In this document: positions 1-6,741 of the stretch, piece by piece
Position numbering within the stretch: the first letter of the stretch is position 1
Layout: every line of letters starts with the position of its first letter
The notes under the pieces: generated by a model
What the model saw: only the letters and a program-made list of their open reading frames with translations
Database searches by the model: none
Told to the model about the DNA's origin: nothing
Translations under genes and position numbers: made by a program
From: JAWPNA01 sp045402695
GTDB lineage: Bacteria > Acidobacteriota > Polarisedimenticolia > JACPZX01 > DASXTC01
Length of the DNA: 9,398 bases
Direction of reading: 5' to 3'
Assembly: GCA_045402695.1 (NCBI GenBank)
Contig: JAWPNA010000021.1
Location: 1 to 9,398 of the forward strand

Positions 1-261
1 GGCGAGCTGGAGATCACCGACGTGAACAACGACTATATCCGCCGCGGGCAGATGACCTGGACCGTATTGGATGGATGGTGGACCGACGCGGGGACGTTCG
101 AATCGCTGCACGAAGCTTCCAACCTCGTGTGGCAGTACGGCGCCAACAACCCGGAGGTCGTCCCAGGCGTGCCGCACCCCTCGCTGCGCACCAGCTCCGG
201 GACGAAGCTGTCCACCGAGACCACGCCGAGCTCCCTCGAGGGCAGGAAGAGGATGCACTGA
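1..261 (+). CDS. rmlA: Glucose-1-phosphate thymidylyltransferase, 3' end only (partial)
   Basis: Only the last 86 codons are in the window; the 5' part lies to the left. The visible segment GELEITDVNNDYI followed by VLDGWWTDAGTFESL is the signature C-terminal half of the catalytic domain of RmlA-type nucleotidyltransferases. These enzymes join glucose-1-phosphate and dTTP to make dTDP-glucose. The WTDAGT segment carries the conserved metal-binding Asp. After the core (ending about HEASNLV) comes a tail of roughly 45 residues rich in Pro, Ser and Thr, probably flexible. The TGA stop shares its last base with the ATG of the next gene (ATGA-type overlap), so the two are translationally coupled. 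Downstream rmlC-like and rmlB genes confirm the pathway. The identification is strong; the exact full length is unknown. Confidence 0.9.
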   Translation, partial: GELEITDVNNDYIRRGQMTWTVLDGWWTDAGTFESLHEASNLVWQYGANNPEVVPGVPHPSLRTSSGTKLSTETTPSSLEGRKRMH

Positions 262-764
262 TGCAGCCTCAGTCAACGGACTCGGGGGAGATGGTGGGGG
301 GGCGTCCCCTCATCAAGGGAGTGCGCCGCAAACAGCTCAAGGTGATCCCCGATGAACGCGGCCGCCTGATGGAGATGCTGCGCTCGGACGACGATTTCTT
401 CATCAAGTTCGGCCAAGCCTATCTGACCACGGCCTATCCCGGCGTGGTCAAGGGCTGGCACTATCACAAGATCCAGTACGACCATTTCATCGTCGTGAAG
501 GGGATGATGAAGATCGTGCTGTACGACGCCAGGGAGACCTCTCCCACGCGCGGCGTGGTGAACGAATTCTTCATGGGGGAGCACAACCCCATGGTGCTGC
601 AAATCCCCCCGGACGTCTATCACGGCTTCAAGTGCATCAGCGAGCAGGAGGCGCTCGTGGTGAACCTGTCCACCGAGGTGTATCACCACGATGACCCGGA
701 CGAGTTCCGGGCTCCCGCTCACGACCCCGCCATTCCTTACGACTGGTCGCGCACCGACGGTTGA
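261..764 (+). CDS. rmlC: dTDP-4-dehydrorhamnose 3,5-epimerase family protein (RmlC-like cupin)
   Basis: A 167-residue cytosolic cupin enzyme, close to the roughly 180 residues usual for RmlC. The ATG at 261 overlaps the rmlA stop and has an AGAGGA ribosome site 7 nt upstream; ATG 291 is a less likely internal alternative. Family features are a KGWHYHK segment at residues 64-70, whose first His (H67) aligns by position with the catalytic His of RmlC. There is also a beta-barrel stretch containing VYHGFK, and a C-terminal HDPAIPYDW that resembles the RmlC DPA-x-x-x-DW ending. Canonical RmlC has RGLHFQ where this protein has KGWHYHK, so it belongs to a divergent branch. It may epimerise both C3 and C5 of the 4-keto-6-deoxy sugar made by RmlB, or only one of them. 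Its place between rmlA and rmlB supports a role in dTDP-sugar synthesis. The family is secure; the exact product is inferred. Confidence 0.85.
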   Translation: MQPQSTDSGEMVGGRPLIKGVRRKQLKVIPDERGRLMEMLRSDDDFFIKFGQAYLTTAYPGVVKGWHYHKIQYDHFIVVKGMMKIVLYDARETSPTRGVVNEFFMGEHNPMVLQIPPDVYHGFKCISEQEALVVNLSTEVYHHDDPDEFRAPAHDPAIPYDWSRTDG

Positions 765-787
765 GGATGACCCGGAAGGACGATGGC

Positions 788-1828
788 ATGAAGCTCCTGG
801 TCACCGGAGGCTGCGGCTTCATAGGGTCGAACTTCATCAGGCGCATGCTGGTCCGGCCGCCCGGCCAGGGAGGCGTCGGTCTTATCTGCAACCTCGACCT
901 GCTGACCTACGCGGGCAACCAGGACAACCTCACCGATCTGTTCCAACAGGATCCGGCACTGTCTTCGCGCTACCGATTCGTGCGCGGCGACATCGCCGAC
1001 GCTGATCTGGTCGCGGGCCTGATGTCGGAGACGTTTGACGCGGTGGTGAACTTCGCGGCCGAGTCGCACGTGGACCGCAGCATCGAAAGCGCCGCGCCGT
1101 TCATCCACACGAACGTCATGGGCACACAGGTGCTGCTGGACGCCGCCCGCGCGGCGCGGGTGGGCCGCTTCGTGCAGGTCTCCACGGACGAGGTGTACGG
1201 GGCGCTGGCCCTCGACTCGGCGGCGCGGTTCACCGAGGATACTCCGCTCGCGCCCAGCTCGCCCTACGCGGCGAGCAAGGCGTCGGCCGACCTGCTGGCG
1301 CACGCCGCCTTCGTCACGCATCGGCTGCCGGTCGTCGTCACGCGCTGCTCGAACAACTACGGCCCGTATCAGTTCCCCGAGAAGTTTCTCCCGCAGATGA
1401 TCCTCAACGCCTTGCAGGACCGGCCGCTGCCGATCTACGGCGATGGACGGTACGTGCGCGACTGGCTGCACGTCGAGGACCACTGCGCGGCTCTGGAGGC
1501 GGTGCTGACGAAGGGCGAGCCGGGACAGGTGTACAACATCGGCGGCGATGGCGAGCTGGCCAACATCGAGGTGGCGCGCAGGGTGCTCGAGTTGACCGGG
1601 CGCCCCGCGTCGTCGCTGTCCTTCGTGGCGGACCGCCCCGCGCACGACCGGCGCTACGCCGTGGACGCCGCCCGCATCGCGCGCGAGCTGGGGTGGCGTC
1701 CTTCCTGGGACTTCGATCGCGGCCTCAAGGCGACGGTCGAGTGGTACCGCGCGCACGAGGCCTGGTGGAAGCGAATCGTCTCGGGCGACTACCTGGTGGA
1801 TCGCGCCTCCGCCCGCGCGCGGAGCTGA
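788..1828 (+). CDS. rmlB: dTDP-glucose 4,6-dehydratase
   Basis: A 346-residue short-chain dehydrogenase/reductase-type enzyme that converts dTDP-glucose to dTDP-4-keto-6-deoxyglucose using bound NAD+. The start at ATG 788 is chosen because GGAAGGA sits 7 nt upstream and the protein then opens with MKLLVTGGCGFIGSNF, the normal RmlB N-terminus carrying the GxxGxxG dinucleotide-binding motif. The longer TTG 761 and ATG 767 starts add only unconserved residues. Other signatures are FAAESHVDRSI, STDEVYG at residues 132-138 (Thr-Asp-Glu catalytic triad), YAASK at 160-164 (Tyr and Lys of the YxxxK dyad), and NNYGPYQFPEKFLP. Its length is normal for the family and no key residue is missing. It is the last gene of the sugar operon. 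The stop is followed by about 40 bp before the tRNA-Pro promoter. Confidence 0.95.
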   Translation: MKLLVTGGCGFIGSNFIRRMLVRPPGQGGVGLICNLDLLTYAGNQDNLTDLFQQDPALSSRYRFVRGDIADADLVAGLMSETFDAVVNFAAESHVDRSIESAAPFIHTNVMGTQVLLDAARAARVGRFVQVSTDEVYGALALDSAARFTEDTPLAPSSPYAASKASADLLAHAAFVTHRLPVVVTRCSNNYGPYQFPEKFLPQMILNALQDRPLPIYGDGRYVRDWLHVEDHCAALEAVLTKGEPGQVYNIGGDGELANIEVARRVLELTGRPASSLSFVADRPAHDRRYAVDAARIARELGWRPSWDFDRGLKATVEWYRAHEAWWKRIVSGDYLVDRASARARS

Positions 1829-1867
1829 GGCTGCCGCGCTCGAGGGTCCGCTGGGCTCTCGCCGCGG

Positions 1868-1896
1868 TTGATCGCCCTCGGCAATGCTGGTAGCTT
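1868..1896 (+). promoter_or_regulatory. Candidate promoter for tRNA-Pro
   Basis: TTGATC (1868-1873) and TAGCTT (1891-1896) are separated by 17 bp. The -10 box is directly preceded by TGG, an extended -10 (TGn) arrangement. The tRNA begins 11 nt after the -10 box, which is the same distance as between the -10-like box and tRNA-Arg at 6533. The -35 is good and the -10 is weak (3 of 6 to consensus). The assignment rests on spacing and position. Confidence 0.5.
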
Positions 1897-1907
1897 GGGC
1901 GCTCGGA

Positions 1908-1985
<78 letters not shown>

Positions 1986-2158
1986 ACTTACACGCAATCC
2001 GTTCGAAACGTAATCCAACTATACTCCTTCGACCTCCGAGAGCCGGTCCATCCACCCCTTCATCCCACCAGTCAGACGATGACTTGGCATCGGCGCCCCT
2101 GCTGATGTATGTTGAGCGCCTGGATGGCTTCTATCCCGATTCGTTGAGGAGGCAGGCC

Positions 2159-2875
2159 GTGATCGCGCGCGCGACCGCCGAAACTGACGACGTAGGCCAT
2201 CTCGCCGCGTACTCGATGGCAGAGGCGGCGCACTACCTCCGCATCCCACCCACCACGCTCAGGTCATGGGTGCTCGGTCGTCCTTACTCCACTGCACGAG
2301 GCCAGAAATTCTTCCTGCCGCCCATCGAAATCGCCGACCGCGAGAGCCGGCGACTCTCCTTCATCAACCTCGTCGAGGCCCATGTTCTATGGGCGATTCG
2401 TCGGGAGCATGAGCTCCCGCTCCGGACGGTCCGACGGGCTATCGACTTCCTTACGGCAGAGTTTGGCGCGCAGCACCCCCTGGCAACGCATCGCTTCGAG
2501 ACAAACGGCATCGACCTTTTCGTCTCAAAGGTCGGTGACCTGATCAACGTCTCCCGCGAGGGCCAGCTCGCCATGCGCGAGATGCTCTCGACGCACCTCA
2601 AGAGGGTGGAGTGGGGCAAGGAAGGCATCGCCGTCCGTCTCTTTCTGTTCACGCGGAAGGAAGCGAAGGACGAGCCGAGAGCGATAGTGATCGACCCGCG
2701 CATCGCCTTCGGCCGACCTGTCCTGGTGGGCACCGGAATCCCCACCGCCATCATCGCCGAGCGCTTCAAGGCGGGGGAGCCAACGGACGAGCTCGCAAAA
2801 GACTATGGGCGCGATCGATCCGAAATCGAAGAAGCCGTCCGGTGCGAGCTCAAGCTCCACACCGAAGCCGCCTGA
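2159..2875 (+). CDS. DUF433-domain antitoxin with N-terminal helix-turn-helix
   Basis: A 238-residue protein when started at GTG 2159. This start is chosen because GAGGAGG lies 6 nt upstream; TTG 2084 and ATG 2105 give longer forms without a comparable ribosome site. Residues about 17-40 (AYSMAEAAHYLRIPPTTLRS) form a MerR/excisionase-like helix-turn-helix, probably for DNA binding. The middle (about 60-170) is not recognised. Residues about 178-230 match the DUF433 domain: IDPRIAFGRPVLVGTGIPT, followed by a helix-turn-helix ending in EIEEAVR. DUF433 proteins are commonly paired with PIN-like toxins, and the next gene is exactly such a protein, overlapping this one by 71 nt. The likely role is to neutralise that toxin and repress its own promoter. 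Domain calls are from sequence; antitoxin function is inferred from family and pairing. Confidence 0.82.
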   Translation: MIARATAETDDVGHLAAYSMAEAAHYLRIPPTTLRSWVLGRPYSTARGQKFFLPPIEIADRESRRLSFINLVEAHVLWAIRREHELPLRTVRRAIDFLTAEFGAQHPLATHRFETNGIDLFVSKVGDLINVSREGQLAMREMLSTHLKRVEWGKEGIAVRLFLFTRKEAKDEPRAIVIDPRIAFGRPVLVGTGIPTAIIAERFKAGEPTDELAKDYGRDRSEIEEAVRCELKLHTEAA

Positions 2876-3290
2876 GAATCCCGTTCTATTCCTCGATGAG
2901 GGCCTTGGACAGCACGTCATTGCCGAGGCTCTGAGAGCGGCTGGGGCTCGCGTAGAAACCCATGTCCAGCATTTTAGGCCCGGTGAGCTTGATGAGGTCT
3001 GGCTTTCCGAGGTCGCGCGCCGCGGCTGGGTCGCTCTCACCAAAGATTACCGCATCCGCTATCGCGAGCCTGCCCTCCGGGCAATCCGACGAGCCTCGGC
3101 GCGCGTGATCATCCTGAAGAGGAGCGAGAATCTTACTGGCCCGGAGATGGCCGGCGTCTTCGTGAAACCCCTGGCTGCGATCTATCGCACAGCAGAGCGC
3201 GAAGCACCTCCGTTCATCGCCAAGGCGGGGAAGGACGGCAGAGTCGAGATGTGGTGGCCGGAGCGGCCCAGAAGAGCGCGCAGAAGGTAA
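2805..3290 (+). CDS. PIN-like toxin (DUF5615 type), partner of the DUF433 antitoxin
   Basis: A 161-residue predicted ribonuclease toxin. The first about 24 residues are a Lys/Ser/Pro-rich tail (KSKKPSGASSSSTPK) encoded in the overlap with the antitoxin gene. The folded domain begins at VLFLDEGLG, almost exactly at the antitoxin stop. Acidic residues expected of a PIN-like active site are D31 (FLDEG), D63 (ELDEVWL) and D81 (ALTKDYRIRY); the last is the typical TKD-x-R-IR motif of this family. ATG 2805 is the only canonical in-frame start between there and the domain. No good ribosome site precedes it, so translation is probably coupled to the antitoxin. RNA cleavage is inferred from the PIN-like family and is not proven for this subgroup. 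The C-terminus is basic (RPRRARRR). Confidence 0.82.
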   Translation: MGAIDPKSKKPSGASSSSTPKPPENPVLFLDEGLGQHVIAEALRAAGARVETHVQHFRPGELDEVWLSEVARRGWVALTKDYRIRYREPALRAIRRASARVIILKRSENLTGPEMAGVFVKPLAAIYRTAEREAPPFIAKAGKDGRVEMWWPERPRRARRR

Positions 3291-3335
3291 CGCGAATCGA
3301 AAGCGCGGAAGGGTTTGAAAGGAGCACGACATCGC

Positions 3336-5162
3336 ATGCCTCAGCCGTCAGGGCATCCCGACCCCGTCACACGCCACAGGCTCGGACAGCACTTCACCTC
3401 GCCGCTGGTGGCCGATCTCATCAGCGCGTTGTGCATCAGGCGACCTGACGACCGTGTCCTCGACCCCGCCTGCGGCGACGGCGTGCTGCTCTCGCGCGCT
3501 CGGGAGAGGCTGAGGCATCTCGGGGCTTCGCTCCCCGCGCTCGCCGGAGTCGAGATGGATGTGGCTCTCGCCGCCGCGGCGCGCGGGAAGCTCGCCCAAG
3601 CCCGGATCGTCACGGGTGACTTCCTCGCCGTCGGTTGCGCTGAAGCGTTGGGTGGCGGCGCCTTCGATGCCGTGATCGGCAACCCTCCCTATGTCCGCCA
3701 GGAGCTGCTGGATCGCCCGCGCAAGGAGGATCTGAGCCGCATCACGTGGCGGGGCTCCAACAGCCACCCGCCCATCCGGCCCTCCCGGCGATCGGACCTT
3801 CACGTCCACTTCTGGCCGCGGGCGCTGGCCCTGCTCGAGGAAGGCGGCCGCCTGGGATTCCTGACGAGCAACTCGTGGCTGGACGCCGCCTACGGAGAGC
3901 CGCTGAGGCGCCTGCTCGCTTCGGGATTCTCGGTCATCGCCGTGATCGAATCGGAGGTGGAGACCTGGTTCGACGACGCGCGCGTGCGGACCGCCATCAC
4001 CATCATCGAGAACATGAGGCCTGACGGCGCGCGGCCCTCTCGTCTCGCCCGCCTGACGCGCCGCCTCGATGAGATCGCGCCGCCGGACCTCGCCGCGGAC
4101 GAGAAGCTCGCGCGGCTGGAAGATCTTGCGCGCGTGCTGGAGAATCCCGGATCGCGGACCCACGACACGATCCGCGCCCGCGCGGTGGCTCCCGCGAGCC
4201 TCAAGACGCAGCGATGGGGCCCCCACCTGCGGCAGCCCGACTTGTACTTCGAGATCCTCGATCGCGCGGCCTCGCGTCTGGTGCCTCTCGATGAGCTGGC
4301 CTCCGTGAGCTGGGGAATCAAGACGGGCGACGACGGCTTCTTCTACCTGCCGCGCGATGCGAGCCTTCCTGCCGAGGCGCGCTTCTTCGAGCCGGTGGTG
4401 TTCAGCCTGATGGAGCTGGATCGGGTCGTCGTCACGTCCGACCAGCTCCGGCGCCTCGTGCTGAACGTGGATACGAGGCAGGGCCCGATCACGGGGCTGG
4501 CGATCGAGCGCCACATCGCGCGGGCGGAAAGGGATCGCCGCAGCCACCTGCGGCCCACCTGCGCCGCCCGTGAGCGCGCCTCGGGATCGCACCGCTGGTT
4601 CGAGCTTCGGCCCGGCCCTCCCGGCGATATCCTCTGGTCGATCATGCACCAGTACCGCCACCTGGCACCGTTGAATCCGAGCGGGTTTCACGTCAACGAC
4701 AACCTGTTGATGATCCGCCCGCGGCCCGGGGTCGGCGCGCGGCCTCTGGCGGCGCTGCTGAACTCGCACCTCCAGGCGCTCATCAAGACCGCGTTCGGGC
4801 GGTCGCGCAACGAAGGGATGCTCAAGACCCAGGCCGGCGACGTGAGGCGCATGCTGGTGCCCGACCCGCGCAAGACCGATCCGGATCTGGCCGCGAGACT
4901 GGTGGAAGCGTTCGAAGAGATCGCCGGGCGGCGCGTCCTTACTGTGACCGAGGAGCGTCTGAGGCCTGATCGACGGCGGCTCGATGTCGCCGCGCTCATG
5001 GTGGCGGGGTACGCGGAAGCCGAGGCCGAGCGGGTGGCCGGACGGATCGCCGATCATTTGGCGGCGCTGCACGAGCGGGAGCGCCGGTGGGAGGTGGACG
5101 CCGTGAGACGGCGCTGCGTCAGGAGGGGAGCCCCTCCTTCAACCAGCGCGACAGGATGTTGA
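3336..5162 (+). CDS. N6-adenine DNA methyltransferase (Eco57I/TaqI-like), no adjacent nuclease
   Basis: A 608-residue protein from ATG 3336, which has AAAGGAG 11 nt upstream; a TTG at 3315 would add 7 residues. It uses S-adenosylmethionine to methylate adenine at N6 in a specific DNA site. Residues 16-30 (RLGQHFTSPLVADLI) resemble the motif X region. DPACGDG at 43-49 is SAM-binding motif I, and NPPY at 116-119 is the catalytic motif IV for amino-methyltransferases. LGFLTSNSWLDAAYG follows as a later core motif. The C-terminal half (from about 320) contains QYRHLAPLNPSGFHVNDN and resembles the target-recognition region of type IIG and TaqI-like enzymes. There is no N-terminal nuclease domain, since the protein starts directly in the methylase, and no endonuclease gene is next to it. 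It starts 45 nt after the toxin gene and may be co-transcribed. Its last 44 nt overlap the convergent dehydratase gene. Confidence 0.88.
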   Translation: MPQPSGHPDPVTRHRLGQHFTSPLVADLISALCIRRPDDRVLDPACGDGVLLSRARERLRHLGASLPALAGVEMDVALAAAARGKLAQARIVTGDFLAVGCAEALGGGAFDAVIGNPPYVRQELLDRPRKEDLSRITWRGSNSHPPIRPSRRSDLHVHFWPRALALLEEGGRLGFLTSNSWLDAAYGEPLRRLLASGFSVIAVIESEVETWFDDARVRTAITIIENMRPDGARPSRLARLTRRLDEIAPPDLAADEKLARLEDLARVLENPGSRTHDTIRARAVAPASLKTQRWGPHLRQPDLYFEILDRAASRLVPLDELASVSWGIKTGDDGFFYLPRDASLPAEARFFEPVVFSLMELDRVVVTSDQLRRLVLNVDTRQGPITGLAIERHIARAERDRRSHLRPTCAARERASGSHRWFELRPGPPGDILWSIMHQYRHLAPLNPSGFHVNDNLLMIRPRPGVGARPLAALLNSHLQALIKTAFGRSRNEGMLKTQAGDVRRMLVPDPRKTDPDLAARLVEAFEEIAGRRVLTVTEERLRPDRRRLDVAALMVAGYAEAEAERVAGRIADHLAALHERERRWEVDAVRRRCVRRGAPPSTSATGC

Positions 5163-6102
5163 GATCCTGGTTGCCGCCGCTGATGAGCGCCACCACCTTC
5201 GAGTTCTCAGGCAGCGGGAGCGAGCCATCAAGCAGCGCGGCGAGCGGGGCGGCCCCGGCCCCTTCGGCGAGCAGCTTGCAGCGTCCCAGCAGCAGCGAGA
5301 TCCCCCGGAGTATCGACTGGTCGCTCACGAGCAGCACGTCCTCCAGGTAGAGCCGTGCGAGATCGAGTGTCTCGGCGAACACGGTCCTCCCCGTCATGCC
5401 GTCGGCGATCGAGCGGGCCGATTCGAGCACTACGACCCTGCCGGCCAGAAGCGACCTCTTCATCGCCGGCGCCCCCGCGGCCTCGACACCGAAGATCCTC
5501 ACGTCACGGTCTGGCGGGCTGGCCGACTTCACGGCCACGGCGATCCCGCCGATCAGGCCCCCGCCGCCGATGGGAGCCACGATGGCGTCCACGCCGGGGA
5601 GATCCTCGAGGATCTCCAGGCCGATGGTGCCGGCCCCGCTCACCACGTCGGCGTCGGTGCAGGGGTGCACGTAGGTCATGCCGGTGGTCCGTTGCAGATC
5701 GAGCGAGTGCGCCAGCGCGTCGTCGAAGATATCGCCGTGCAGGATCACTTCGGCGCCCATCTGCCGGGTCGCCTCGATCTTGGAGGGAGAGGCGTTGGCA
5801 GGCATTACGACCTTGACCGGGATGCCCAGGCGCACGGCGGCGTAGGCCAAGCCCTGCGCGTGGTTTCCCGCCGAGGCGGCCAGCACGCCGCGGGCCTTCT
5901 GCTCGGGCGTGAGCCGGGCGATCTTGTTGAGCGCGCCTCGCGGCTTGAAGCAGCCGGTCTTCTGGAGGTTCTCCGCCTTCAGGTAGACCTGATGCCCGCA
6001 CATGCGGCTGAGCGTCCGCGAGGAGAGAAGGGGTGTGCGATGGACCTTCCCCGAGATCGTGCCGGCGGCCTGCCGGATCGATTCGAGACTCAGCCCGTTC
6101 AT
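5119..6102 (-). CDS. ilvA: Threonine/serine dehydratase, single-domain PLP enzyme
   Basis: A 327-residue fold-type II PLP enzyme that deaminates threonine to 2-ketobutyrate, and probably serine to pyruvate. The start is ATG 6102 with AGGT about 6 nt upstream; a longer form back to 6135 runs into ridA and is not supported. The PLP lysine is K53 in GCFKPRGAL. SAGNHAQG at 77-84 is the substrate loop, GGGGLIGG at 179-186 binds the cofactor phosphate, and the C-terminus has ISGGNQDL. There is no C-terminal regulatory domain, so it resembles catabolic TdcB or serine racemase more than feedback-controlled IlvA. Minor departures are HPCTD where HPFDD is usual and GAGT where GQGT is usual. It lies 4 nt after ridA, clearly an operon. 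Enzyme class is sure; biosynthetic versus catabolic role is not. Confidence 0.93.
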   Translation of the reverse strand: MNGLSLESIRQAAGTISGKVHRTPLLSSRTLSRMCGHQVYLKAENLQKTGCFKPRGALNKIARLTPEQKARGVLAASAGNHAQGLAYAAVRLGIPVKVVMPANASPSKIEATRQMGAEVILHGDIFDDALAHSLDLQRTTGMTYVHPCTDADVVSGAGTIGLEILEDLPGVDAIVAPIGGGGLIGGIAVAVKSASPPDRDVRIFGVEAAGAPAMKRSLLAGRVVVLESARSIADGMTGRTVFAETLDLARLYLEDVLLVSDQSILRGISLLLGRCKLLAEGAGAAPLAALLDGSLPLPENSKVVALISGGNQDLNILSRWLKEGLPS

Positions 6103-6106
6103 CTTG

Positions 6107-6457
6107 CTACCTGTCCTTCGCCCGCGCGATGGCATCCAGCTCCACCTTCATCCCGAAGGCGAGGCCCGACGCGGCGATGCACGAGCGAGCGGGAAGCGGC
6201 GGGCGGAAGTACTCCCGGTACACCGTGTTGAAGGCCGCGTAGTCCTGCATCGAGGCGAGATAGACCGTCACCCGCAGAACATCCTCCATCGAGGAGCCGG
6301 CCCCGAAGAGCACCTCCTTGAGGTTGTCCAGCGTGAGGCGCGCCTCGGAATGGATGTCGCCCGGCGTGTAGGTCCCCGTCTCCATATCCACTGGCCCCTG
6401 GCCCGATGTGTAGATCAGGTCGCCGTGCCTCGTAAATGAAGAGAAGGGAAACTCCAT
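6107..6457 (-). CDS. ridA: RidA family reactive enamine/imine deaminase
   Basis: A 116-residue protein (YjgF/YER057c/UK114 family; typical members are about 125-130). It hydrolyses the 2-aminoacrylate-type enamines and imines released by PLP dehydratases, protecting other PLP enzymes. The start at ATG 6457 has GGAGGA close upstream; earlier in-frame starts add unconserved residues. Visible family features are IYTSGQGPVD near the N-terminus, LDNLKEVLFGAGSSMEDV, VTVYLASM, and PARSC with R91 at the position of the substrate-binding Arg. VELDAIA near the end carries the conserved acidic residue. It is the first gene of a two-gene operon, 4 nt before the dehydratase whose products it would clear. 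It is divergent from tRNA-Arg across a 75-bp spacer. Confidence 0.93.
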   Translation of the reverse strand: MEFPFSSFTRHGDLIYTSGQGPVDMETGTYTPGDIHSEARLTLDNLKEVLFGAGSSMEDVLRVTVYLASMQDYAAFNTVYREYFRPPLPARSCIAASGLAFGMKVELDAIARAKDR

Positions 6458-6512
6458 GAGTCCTCCGATTCGGTTGATAGGGGAGCACGCTCCGACGGGA
6501 ATCACCGCCCTT

Positions 6513-6521
6513 TGCTAGAAT
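6513..6521 (+). promoter_or_regulatory. Candidate extended -10 element for the tRNA-Arg/tRNA-His pair
   Basis: TGCTAGAAT (6513-6521) is an extended -10 box (TGn plus TAGAAT, 5 of 6 to TATAAT). It lies 11 nt before tRNA-Arg, the same geometry as the tRNA-Pro promoter. No convincing -35 is present at 16-18 bp upstream, which fits an extended -10 promoter. Both tRNAs, and possibly the membrane methyltransferase behind them, would be read from it. Confidence 0.5.
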
Positions 6522-6532
6522 GCAGGCTCGGT

Positions 6533-6609
6533 GCGCCTGTAGCTCAGATGGATAGAGCGGCAGATTCCGGATCTGTAGGCCGGGGGTTCGAATCCCTCCA
6601 GGCGTACCA
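6533..6609 (+). tRNA. tRNA-Arg (anticodon CCG)
   Basis: The acceptor GCGCCTG (6533-6539) pairs with CAGGCGT (6599-6605), with a G-U wobble at the 1-72 pair. Discriminator A and CCA (6607-6609) are encoded. The D arm is GCTC/GAGC. The anticodon stem GCAGA/TCTGT holds loop TTCCGGA with anticodon CCG, reading CGG. The T arm is GGGGG-TTCGAAT-CCCTC. It sits 9 nt before tRNA-His in the same orientation. Confidence 0.96.
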
Positions 6610-6618
6610 GTCACTTGT

Positions 6619-6695
6619 GGTGAGTGTAGCTCAGTTGGCAGAGCTCCGGATTGTGGTTCCGGCGGTCGAGGGTTCGAGCCCCTCCACTCACCCCA
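6619..6695 (+). tRNA. tRNA-His (anticodon GTG)
   Basis: The acceptor GTGAGTG (6620-6626) pairs with CACTCAC (6685-6691). An extra G at 6619 (G-1) faces C73 at 6692, the defining feature of bacterial tRNA-His. CCA is encoded at 6693-6695. The anticodon stem CCGGA/TCCGG encloses TTGTGGT with anticodon GTG. It is the second gene of a tandem tRNA pair, only about 47 nt before the likely start of the next protein gene. Confidence 0.96.
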
Positions 6696-6741
6696 ACCAC
6701 CCTTTCTGATCTCCACGCCAGCGGGAGAGGGGGACGCCGCC

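Noticed and set aside
3348..5072. 574-codon minus-strand open frame opposite the methyltransferase
   Set aside because: Its composition is typical of antisense high-GC frames, it has no motifs, and the plus strand carries clear SAM and NPPY motifs.
5355..6439. Several plus-strand open frames over the dehydratase and ridA
   Set aside because: They are Arg/Ser/Pro-rich shadows of well-supported minus-strand genes.
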